Assembly: GCA_025352345.1 (NCBI GenBank)
Contig: JANXTP010000287.1
Location: 1-9,527 of the forward strand
Origin: Burkholderiales bacterium
Lineage (GTDB): Bacteria > Pseudomonadota > Gammaproteobacteria > Burkholderiales > Burkholderiaceae_C
Length of the DNA: 9,527 nt
Reading direction: 5' to 3'
In this document: positions 1 to 6,276 of the stretch, in pieces
How positions within the stretch are numbered: the stretch's first letter is position 1
Layout: the number at the start of each line of letters is the position of its first letter
Program-made: the position numbers and the translations under genes
The notes under the pieces: model-generated
Database searches by the model: none
The model's input: the letters and a program-made list of their open reading frames with translations, nothing else
Told to the model about the DNA's origin: nothing

Positions 1-771
1 CACCTGTGCGGTGATCGGCCCGTCCAGGCCCTCGGCGGCCAGCCTCGCTGCCTGGCCGACGGCCACGCGGCCGATGTCTTCGGGCGCCACGGCCGCCTCG
101 AGCTCGATCCGCGACAGATCGACGATCTCGATCAGCTTTGCATCGACCGCGACCCGCTCCCCCGGCTGCACCAGCCGCTGCGACACCAATCCAGAAATCG
201 GGCTGACCAGCCGCGCGTCGCTGCGTGCCTTGCGGGCCAGGTTCACCGCCGCCAGCGCCGCTTCATAGGTGGCGCGTGCCGCCGCCTCGTTGGAGATCGA
301 GGTTTCCAGTCCTGTGGCCGAGATAAACCCCTGCGCCACCAACGCACGGTTGTTGTTCAGCGCGCGCTGCGCGATGTCGAGCTGGGCGCGTGCCGATGCC
401 GCGTTCTGGTCGGCCTGCTGCACCCGCAGATCGACTTCCAGCGTGTCGAGCTGGCCGATCGTCTGCCCTGCCGTCACCGTGTCGCCTTCGCGCACCGACA
501 GCGTCTTCACTTCCGCGGCCACCTTGGCACGCACCACGGCACTGTCGACCGCCTTCAGGCTGCCCGAGATCGCCAGCGTGCGGTTGAACGGCTGGACGCG
601 CGCCACCACGACGTCGCTCGCGTTCAGGTCCATGGCCTGCGGGGGTTTCGCCGGTGCGCCGGCTTCGGCCTGCGCCTGCGACCGCGCATGCAGCGTGCGG
701 ACCACGAAGCCTGCCACCAGCAGTACCGCCAACACCCCCACGACCCACCCCAACTTCAGGCGTCTCATCAT
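1..771 (-). CDS. HlyD-family RND efflux periplasmic adaptor subunit, C-terminal part beyond the window
   Basis: Membrane-fusion (adaptor) protein that would link an inner-membrane pump to an outer-membrane channel. The first 257 residues are visible and open through base 1. The order is a short basic N-terminus and one membrane anchor (about residues 8-26, rich in V, L and A), then a first lipoyl half (about 75-112, with VREGDTVTAGQ), an alpha-helical hairpin (about 113-185), a second lipoyl half (about 186-220, with SPISGLVSQRLVQPGERV) and the start of the beta-barrel (IELEAAVAPEDIGRVAVGQ). This is the standard HlyD/AcrA/MacA plan. Two ATGs occur in tandem; GAAAG is 3 bases from the first and 6 from the second, so translation may really begin at base 768. 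The gene begins only 19 bases after the res stop, with no visible promoter, so it is probably read through from the R-M operon or from inside res. A pump gene would be expected beyond the left edge. The family is certain; the substrate and exact subfamily are not. Confidence 0.93.
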   Translation of the reverse strand, partial: MMRRLKLGWVVGVLAVLLVAGFVVRTLHARSQAQAEAGAPAKPPQAMDLNASDVVVARVQPFNRTLAISGSLKAVDSAVVRAKVAAEVKTLSVREGDTVTAGQTIGQLDTLEVDLRVQQADQNAASARAQLDIAQRALNNNRALVAQGFISATGLETSISNEAAARATYEAALAAVNLARKARSDARLVSPISGLVSQRLVQPGERVAVDAKLIEIVDLSRIELEAAVAPEDIGRVAVGQAARLAAEGLDGPITAQV

Positions 772-780
772 CAGCTTTCA
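755..780 (-). repeat. Left copy of direct repeat flanking the R-M/HEPN-MNT operon
   Basis: On the plus strand this reads TTCAG, GCGTCT, CATCAT, CAGCTTTCA. The first, second and fourth blocks recur in the same order and orientation at 6186-6218, where there are two extra G bases and a longer middle spacer. About 22 of 26 bases match once gaps are allowed. The left copy contains the start codons and first codons of the adaptor gene, so it is the functional copy. Confidence 0.6.
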
Positions 781-790
781 ATCTTGCAAG

Positions 791-3700
791 TCATCGGCAT
801 TCGGCGATGGTGTCGTCGGGGCCTGCGCGGGTGTGAAGTATCGGGGCATTGAAATACCGTTGTTCGACGATTCCCTTCCAACCCTGATCGAACACCAGAT
901 CGCACACCACATCCGCACGGTCAGTGTGATTCAATTCCAGGGTTCCAACGGCAGTGAACCGCTCGTCACTGAAAGCAGCGCTCAAGCGGTCGAGCAGCGC
1001 GCGCTTGTATCCGGTGTCCGTAGATCCCTGCAGGTGCAGGCCTTTGGTTTCCATGACCACCGTGCGCGACTTACTGCCCTCCTGCAACAAACCGAATACG
1101 AAGTCGGGGTACACCTTGTGGCGCTTCCAGCCCTGCAAGCCGTACTGCGTCTTGGCGACATTGCGGTGCCACCAACGCAAGGCGGATTTCTCGTCCAGGT
1201 AGCCGGCAAACTGAGCCTCGAACTGGTTGATATCGGGTGTATGCAGTGCGGGCTCCAGTAGGCTCTTTTGCACTGCACGCCCATCGGCACGCTGCAATTC
1301 GTGCGGCAGCACGCCGGTCACTGCCAGCGCGGCATCCATCGGCAATTCATGGTCGGTGCCGTCGGCGCGCAGCCGGAACTCGATGCGACCTTGCTGCACG
1401 AACCCCTCGAACACTGCCTGCGCCAAGCGGTCACGCTCCGCCTCGATGTCGATGCGCAAGCGCTCGACCAGCGAGGCACTCGAAGCCGCCAGCGCCCGCT
1501 CGACATAGCCCTGCTCGCGCAGCCTCGCCAGCACCGCATCGACCCAGCCCCACACCCACCAGGCGTTCGGCGCCACGTCGATCAACGCGCGCACCAGCCG
1601 TGCGCGATCGAGCTTCAGGTCACTGCGATCGATGTCCGCGTCGGCAAAAGAGTGGCTGCGATTCAAGATCGACAGGTCGATGGCCAGGTGCTCGCCCCAG
1701 GCGCCTTGCGCGTCTGGCGCCCATTCCCGCGCCAACGCGTCCACGTTCAGCGCTGCCCAGTCCAGGTGAGCCAGCACGTCGCTGTCGTAGACCAGCGCAC
1801 GGCGCGGCTCCCCGGGCTCGGCCCAAGTGACGGTTGGCACGAACAGCCGCAGCTTTGCGAACTGCAGCCGGCGTTTCAGCGTCACGGCGTGTGCCGCGGC
1901 GGCGCTGTCGCTGCCGCCGCTGACCTGCACCGCCAGGTCACCCATGCCCTCACCTTCCAGTGCCTTCTTGATGCCTTTGACCACCTCGGCGGTATTCGCG
2001 TCGTAGCACTGCACATAGCAGGCATCGAGCGCCGTGCGCCCGGTCTTCACCGCGTGCGGCAGCCGCAGGATGCGCCCCACCAGCTGTGTCATCGCCGCCG
2101 GGGCGCGGCCTGCGGCCAGCGCACAAAGCACATAGGCAAAAGGGCAATCCCAGCCTTCCTGCAATGCGGCCTTGGTGATGATGGCGCGTACTTCGCAGGT
2201 GGGCGACAGCAGGTCGATATTCTCGGGCTGAGCCAGCTCGTTCTTGTCCGAGGTCTTGATCGCGATCTGCCGCTCGGCGAGCCCGAGTTGCATCAGGTAA
2301 GCCTTCGCGTCCTCCGCGTGAATCAACCCCGCATCGCGCAGCTCGGCGCCGGTGCGTTCCACCTGTACCAGCAAGATCGGCCGGATGTAGCGCGCCGTAT
2401 CGGCCTGCAGGGCGCTGGCCTCGCGTTGCAGCGCATCGAGCTGCGCCAGCGACGCGGCGAGGCAGCTTTGCCAATCATTCCAACGCTGCACATCGACATG
2501 GATCGGCAGCTTGATCATCTCGGCCTCGTCGAGATCGGTGCCACGAACATCGCAAAGGATGTTCGAACCCGCGACGTCGACACCGCGCACGCGCCCGCCG
2601 AAGCGCGGCGTCGCCGACAGTTCCAACATCAAGCAGGGGTTGAAGCCGTCCAGCGTGCGCAGCGCGGTGTTGGAATAGGCGTGGTGGCCTTCATCGATCA
2701 CCACCATCGGCCGCAGCAACCGCATCACATTGCCGAGCGAGCTTTTGACGATGCTGCCTTTCTGTGCGCGGTCCTGCGCTCCCGAACCGCCATACGGCGC
2801 ATACACATCCAGATTCGGCACGCGCGCAAGCAAATCCCAGTGCGCCTCGATGTCGTCTTCGCTTGGCAAGAAGCCGAGCACATTGCCCCGGTCGCGGAAA
2901 AAGCGCAATGTCTCCTTTGACTGGCGCGCCGCCGATTGCAGCATCAGCACCATCACGCACAGATGCGAGTCGGTATCGATGCGGTTCAGCGACGAGGTTT
3001 TTTCCAGCACCTTGACCCGGCCAGCGCCCGCGTTGTTGAGCAAAGAACGGTACGGGTGATCGGGGTCGCGCAGCGCCGTCATCGTCTGCCGGTAGATCGC
3101 CTCGTTCGGCACCACCCACAACACCAGCCCGCTGTGGCGCTGCAGGTAGGTGCCGAACACCCGCGCTACGCTGGCGGCGGCCAACAGCGTCTTGCCGCCG
3201 CCGGTCGGCACCTTCAGACAGACGTTGGGGATCGGCAGATCGAACGCGCCGTGGCCCTCACCATCACCCGCCCAGCGGCTTGAATACGGTTGCTCGGCAA
3301 AGGTCTCTGGCAGCGCGCCGCGTTGCTTCAGCGCCGCCCAGGCGCGCTTGGGGAAATCGGCAGCACTGCGCGCCTCTTCCTGCATGCCTTCCATCGCCCG
3401 CAACGTTGAAACTGCTGCGCGCGACCGAGCCTCGTGCTTCTTCAATTCATCGATGTAGTCCGCCAACTGGGTCAGCACATCGGTCTGGAAGCGCTTGAGT
3501 TGGATGCCGCCGGCCACAGCAGCGGCCTCAGCAGCTGGCCGATGCGGCAACCAGAACGCCTGACGATCACGCGCGATGCGGTCGCGCAATTCGTCTGGCA
3601 GCGAACCCTGGCGCCATACGCAATCGACCGGGTAGACGATCGGCAGGTGCTTCAGCGCATCGGTGAAGGCCAGGTGCTCACGCACCGACCAGTTCGGCGC

Positions 3701-3910
3701 ATCGGCCTCGAAGTCGATGTCCGAGCGGGCCCGATGGTCGCCGCGGGCACGCGAGCCGAAGATGTAAAGCGCTCGCAAGCCCGCCGTGGTTTCGCAAAGG
3801 CGGCGTAGGCGGGCAGCACTGTGCGATTCGATGCCGAAGTTCGGGTCGACCACGGGCTCACTCGGTACCGGCTGGCTCAAAGGGCCCTGCTCAGCCAACC
3901 GGTTATTCAT
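791..3910 (-). CDS. res: Type III restriction subunit Res with a fused N-terminal minimal nucleotidyltransferase (MNT) domain
   Basis: A 1039-residue ATP-dependent translocase and endonuclease that would cut unmodified DNA in complex with Mod. Residues about 40-125 form an MNT domain: FGSRARGDHRARSDIDF carries the full GS-x10-DxD motif (G52, S53, D64, D66), and D96 in YPVDCVW fits the third acidic site. After a short Ala-rich linker the Res part starts near residue 134 (GGIQLKRFQTDVL). Walker A is PTGGGKT (235-241), the DEAD-like motif is IDEGHH (405-410), motif III is LSAT (431-434), and motif VI is QLVGRILR (609-616). The nuclease site near the C-terminus is YPDF (D936) followed by METKG (E954, K956), a PD-ExK pattern. 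All key residues are present, so it looks active. I chose ATG at 3910, which overlaps the HEPN stop by 8 bases (ATGAATAA); an in-frame ATG at 3958 lies inside the HEPN gene and adds 16 residues without family character. Ordinary Res proteins lack the MNT part. In known HEPN-MNT pairs MNT is the antitoxin that adds AMP to HEPN; that role here is inferred. Confidence 0.93.
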   Translation of the reverse strand: MNNRLAEQGPLSQPVPSEPVVDPNFGIESHSAARLRRLCETTAGLRALYIFGSRARGDHRARSDIDFEADAPNWSVREHLAFTDALKHLPIVYPVDCVWRQGSLPDELRDRIARDRQAFWLPHRPAAEAAAVAGGIQLKRFQTDVLTQLADYIDELKKHEARSRAAVSTLRAMEGMQEEARSAADFPKRAWAALKQRGALPETFAEQPYSSRWAGDGEGHGAFDLPIPNVCLKVPTGGGKTLLAAASVARVFGTYLQRHSGLVLWVVPNEAIYRQTMTALRDPDHPYRSLLNNAGAGRVKVLEKTSSLNRIDTDSHLCVMVLMLQSAARQSKETLRFFRDRGNVLGFLPSEDDIEAHWDLLARVPNLDVYAPYGGSGAQDRAQKGSIVKSSLGNVMRLLRPMVVIDEGHHAYSNTALRTLDGFNPCLMLELSATPRFGGRVRGVDVAGSNILCDVRGTDLDEAEMIKLPIHVDVQRWNDWQSCLAASLAQLDALQREASALQADTARYIRPILLVQVERTGAELRDAGLIHAEDAKAYLMQLGLAERQIAIKTSDKNELAQPENIDLLSPTCEVRAIITKAALQEGWDCPFAYVLCALAAGRAPAAMTQLVGRILRLPHAVKTGRTALDACYVQCYDANTAEVVKGIKKALEGEGMGDLAVQVSGGSDSAAAAHAVTLKRRLQFAKLRLFVPTVTWAEPGEPRRALVYDSDVLAHLDWAALNVDALAREWAPDAQGAWGEHLAIDLSILNRSHSFADADIDRSDLKLDRARLVRALIDVAPNAWWVWGWVDAVLARLREQGYVERALAASSASLVERLRIDIEAERDRLAQAVFEGFVQQGRIEFRLRADGTDHELPMDAALAVTGVLPHELQRADGRAVQKSLLEPALHTPDINQFEAQFAGYLDEKSALRWWHRNVAKTQYGLQGWKRHKVYPDFVFGLLQEGSKSRTVVMETKGLHLQGSTDTGYKRALLDRLSAAFSDERFTAVGTLELNHTDRADVVCDLVFDQGWKGIVEQRYFNAPILHTRAGPDDTIAECR
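3515..3530 (-). promoter_or_regulatory. Possible internal ribosome-binding site and GTG start for a Res-only product
   Basis: At the MNT-Res junction, TGAGG (3530-3526) lies 8 bases before an in-frame GTG (3517-3515, residue 132), immediately before the first Res-like residues. Initiation here would give a free Res of about 908 residues, close to ordinary Res, without MNT. The motif is short and may be chance; no other evidence supports use. Confidence 0.25.
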
Positions 3911-4298
3911 CACCGCGCTCGCGCAAGGTCTGCCGCAAGGCGTCGAACGCCACCACACCGTCCGTGCGCACGAAGGCTGCGACTTCGATCGCCAGCATCT
4001 CGTTGTAGGTGTGCGAAGTCTGGTTGCGGTACTTGCGCATGTCGCCCCAGGCCTTCGCGTCAGTGATCAGGCGGCGCTTGAACGACTCGGGAACGACGGA
4101 ATACGCGTCTTCGTCCACGTCCACACCGCGTGCCCGCAGCCAGCGGTACATCGCCTTCCAGGCCGCCTCGAAGGTGAACTCGAAACGCTGGATCACCGCG
4201 TCGCGCAGAAAGTCGCTTTCCGGCTCGGCCAGCGCTTCGTGCAAGCGCGTGAGTGCCCGCTCGAAATGGCTCAACGCAACGGTGAATCGATCTTCCAT
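3903..4298 (-). CDS. HI0074/HepT-like HEPN-domain protein, putative RNase toxin partner of the MNT domain
   Basis: A 131-residue, all-helical protein matching the HI0074 'nucleotidyltransferase substrate-binding' family throughout: an N-terminal helix (FERALTRLHEALAEP), the typical VIQRFEFTFEAAWKAM segment (residues 35-50), and the signature RNQTSHTY near the C-terminus (R91, H96, Y98). This is the Rx4HxY form of the HEPN RNase motif, and the final Tyr matches the residue that MntA AMPylates in HepT of Shewanella. HEPN proteins of this type are RNase toxins or substrate-binding partners of an MNT protein. No separate MNT gene is seen; the only MNT domain is fused to the next gene product, Res. 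The start ATG is 3 bases after the mod stop and has a strong GGGAGGG site 7 bases upstream inside the mod C-terminus. The stop overlaps the res start by 8 bases. The family is certain; toxicity in this setting is inferred. Confidence 0.9.
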   Translation of the reverse strand: MEDRFTVALSHFERALTRLHEALAEPESDFLRDAVIQRFEFTFEAAWKAMYRWLRARGVDVDEDAYSVVPESFKRRLITDAKAWGDMRKYRNQTSHTYNEMLAIEVAAFVRTDGVVAFDALRQTLRERGDE

Positions 4299-4301
4299 CG
4301 C

Positions 4302-6179
4302 TCAACCCTCCCGATACAGGGCAAACGGCAGCGGCGCGTAGTTCACGCCGAAGTCTTTCAACTGCCGGTTGCTCAGATACTTGGCCGGCGCGAAGACCAG
4401 ATGTGGTTTCGGCACCGCCGGCGCATCCCGTTCACGGCCCCAGCTTTGGAAAGCCTTCGCACGCGACAGGTTCAACGCAGCTTCCGGGCTTTTTAGAAAG
4501 GCCAGGTCGGGCAGGTAGACCAGCCACACATGCACGTCTTTCGCCTCGCCCAGGTACCACTCGGGCGCGTCCTTCGGCCGTGGGGGTAGGCTGCCGCCGG
4601 TGGCAGTGTGGAACAGCCAGGCGCCGAGCGCATCGGCTGACGGCAGGTGCTCGCCGGAGAGCATCTTGTCGAAGTCGAGCGGCTCGCCCAGCGTGCAGTA
4701 AGTGAACTCGCCACCCAGCCCCTCGGCGCGTTCGGAAATGCGCTTCTCGCCTTCCACGCGCAGCACGCCGTCGTCGAGCTTCACGTTGATTTTGTCGAAA
4801 CGCTTGTGCTCGGTGCTGCCCTGGTCAGCCAGGTCACCCTCGGCAAAGCCTTCGCGCGCCTTGATCGCCTCGACCTTCGCCAGCCAGACATCGGCTTTCT
4901 TGAACTGGGTGTACGTGATTTTTTCTTCCAGCAGCACCTCGCGCTGGTTGCCCACCCACGCATAGCCTTTGATGGCGCGGCGCACGCGCTCGGCGGTCAA
5001 GGTGTCGGCATAGGCTTCGCCCTCGACCAGGATGAAGCGTCGCGTGCCGCCGTCTTTTGCGTTGGCTTTGAGCACAGCGTGGGCCGTGGTGCCGGAGCCG
5101 GCGAAGCTGTCGAGGATGAGGGAGTCTTTTTCTGCTGCAAGCTCAATGACTCGCTCGATCAAGGGGACGGGCTTTGGCGTCATTGACCCGTCTTCTTGCG
5201 TCTTGATGAGGCCAAGCTCAAGTAGTGTTCGCTTGGCGTCTTGGGTATGGCCCACCTCTGAGTAGTCCCACAGCGTTTGCGGCACTCGCCCCTGTTTGAC
5301 TTCGCTCAAGAAGCGTTTAAGTCGAGGCTGGTTGTTCCCGTTCTCCCCCCACCAGATGCGCTTGTCCTCGTTCAAAGATTCGAACTTGGCTTTTTTCACG
5401 CGCCAGTAGGTACCGGGTGGTGGTCCGTCAATGACACGGCCAGCCGGGGTGGTGATAGGGTACGTTCCCTCGCTGTAGTAGTTCCGAGCCGAAAGGTCGC
5501 CGGAGGTCCACACGCCTCGGGCATCGCGGTCAGGGTTCTCGAAACGCGCGTCCATCGCATCTGTACGCTCAAGAAGGTTGGGGCGCCATTGCTCCTTGTT
5601 CTTCGCAATCACGAGCAAGTAGTCGTGATCCTCCGAAAAGTACTTGGCCCCGGGCTTCGGCGAAAAATTCTTTCGCCAGACGCAGGTCGCAACAAAGTTC
5701 TCCTCCCCAAAAATCTCATCCAACACCATCCGCGCCCGGTGCACTTCGTTGTCGTCGAGCGTGATCCAGATCGAGCCGCTGTCACTCAGCAGTTCGCGCA
5801 GCAGCACCAGGCGCGGCCACATCATGGACAGCCACTTGTCGTGGCGCAGCATGTCGTCGCCATCGACCGGGTTGGTGCTGAGCCACTCTTTCATGATCGG
5901 TGAGTTCACGCCATCGCTGTAGCACCAGCCTTCGTTGCCGGTGTTGTAGGGCGGGTCGATGAAGATCAGATCGACCTGGCCTGCGTGGCGCGGCAGCAGG
6001 CTTTTGAGTGCGTGCAGGTTGTCGCCGTGGATGACGAGATTGCCGTTCAGGTCACCGCCGTTTGAATCTGCACCCGCTGCGCCGATGCCCTTGCCGGGCT
6101 GCGCCACCAGCGGGCGGTACGGCACCGTCAGGTGGTGGTTGTAGACGTACTCTTTGCCTTTGAAGACGATTTCGGGCAT
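4302..6179 (-). CDS. mod: Type III DNA N6-adenine methyltransferase and specificity subunit Mod
   Basis: A 625-residue protein that methylates adenine within the recognition site and gives the Mod-Res complex its specificity. The order of motifs is HGDNLHAL (51-58), the catalytic DPPYNTG (75-81), a long target-recognition region (about 140-350), and the S-adenosylmethionine-binding DSFAGSGTT (357-365) followed by a family-typical C-terminal part. DPPY before FxGxG marks the beta class, as in Type III Mod enzymes. The only ATG available is at 6179, since an in-frame stop lies at 6216-6218; there is no good ribosome-binding site before it. It is the first gene of the mod-HEPN-res operon and is divergent from glrK across about 97 bases. 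The region encoding the recognition part is clearly poorer in G+C than the rest of the window. No simple-sequence tract for phase variation was found in it. The DNA site recognised cannot be read from the sequence. Confidence 0.96.
   Translation of the reverse strand: MPEIVFKGKEYVYNHHLTVPYRPLVAQPGKGIGAAGADSNGGDLNGNLVIHGDNLHALKSLLPRHAGQVDLIFIDPPYNTGNEGWCYSDGVNSPIMKEWLSTNPVDGDDMLRHDKWLSMMWPRLVLLRELLSDSGSIWITLDDNEVHRARMVLDEIFGEENFVATCVWRKNFSPKPGAKYFSEDHDYLLVIAKNKEQWRPNLLERTDAMDARFENPDRDARGVWTSGDLSARNYYSEGTYPITTPAGRVIDGPPPGTYWRVKKAKFESLNEDKRIWWGENGNNQPRLKRFLSEVKQGRVPQTLWDYSEVGHTQDAKRTLLELGLIKTQEDGSMTPKPVPLIERVIELAAEKDSLILDSFAGSGTTAHAVLKANAKDGGTRRFILVEGEAYADTLTAERVRRAIKGYAWVGNQREVLLEEKITYTQFKKADVWLAKVEAIKAREGFAEGDLADQGSTEHKRFDKINVKLDDGVLRVEGEKRISERAEGLGGEFTYCTLGEPLDFDKMLSGEHLPSADALGAWLFHTATGGSLPPRPKDAPEWYLGEAKDVHVWLVYLPDLAFLKSPEAALNLSRAKAFQSWGRERDAPAVPKPHLVFAPAKYLSNRQLKDFGVNYAPLPFALYREG
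4306..4312 (-). promoter_or_regulatory. Strong ribosome-binding site of the HEPN gene
   Basis: GGGAGGG ends 7 bases before the HEPN ATG and lies within the last codons of mod. It is the best Shine-Dalgarno match in the operon. The mod and res starts have poor ones, so the HEPN protein may be made in excess of the other two. Confidence 0.7.
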
Positions 6180-6185
6180 GGGGGA

Positions 6186-6218
6186 TTCAGGGGCGTCTGA
6201 TGCACAAGGCAGCTTTCA
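6186..6218 (-). repeat. Right, degenerate copy of the direct repeat flanking the R-M operon
   Basis: On the plus strand it reads TTCAG, GG, GCGTCT, GATGCACAAGG, CAGCTTTCA and aligns with the adaptor-gene 5' end at 755-780. The tandem ATGs of the adaptor are not preserved here. It fills most of the space between the mod start and the candidate promoter, as would a leftover of the original adaptor start. Confidence 0.55.
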
Positions 6219-6246
6219 TTATCGGGTGGCCGATACGCCCGAGGGA
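6218..6246 (-). promoter_or_regulatory. Candidate promoter for the mod-HEPN-res operon
   Basis: GATAAT (6223-6218 on the minus strand) matches TATAAT at five of six positions. The hexamer 17 bases upstream is TCCCTC, a poor -35, so the promoter would be weak or activator-dependent. A start about 7 bases downstream would give a leader of roughly 30 bases before the mod ATG. Without the R-M insertion the same element would lie just before the adaptor gene. Confidence 0.3.
6220..6235. repeat. Inverted repeat TATCGG-GTGG-CCGATA, possible operator
   Basis: Two perfect 6-base arms with a 4-base centre lie in the divergent mod-glrK intergenic region and overlap the candidate mod -10 element. The position suits a repressor site controlling the R-M operon. 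An arm of this length in about 100 bases can occur by chance, so it is only a candidate. No regulator gene is visible next to it. Confidence 0.3.
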
Positions 6247-6276
6247 ATGATGGGGTCCGCAGGCAGAATCGCCCGC

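Noticed and set aside
1268..2920. Plus-strand open frame of about 550 codons opposite res
   Set aside because: It is a shadow of the res reading frame, with no recognisable domain or start signal.
3911..3958. Earlier in-frame ATG (3958) for the Res fusion protein
   Set aside because: It adds 16 residues encoded inside the HEPN gene with no domain character; ATG at 3910 gives the usual short stop/start overlap.
4302..6179. Phase-variable repeat tract in mod
   Set aside because: I looked for runs of short repeats, which are common in pathogen Type III mod genes, and found none; the frame is uninterrupted.
6187..6219. 10-codon minus-strand ORF (MKAALCIRRP) before mod as a leader peptide
   Set aside because: It has no ribosome-binding site and lies where the candidate promoter would start transcription; it is better explained as part of the degenerate repeat.
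6154..6276. Longer glrK starting at 6154
   Set aside because: It would overlap the mod start on the other strand and add 41 residues before the first membrane helix, unlike known GlrK/QseE.
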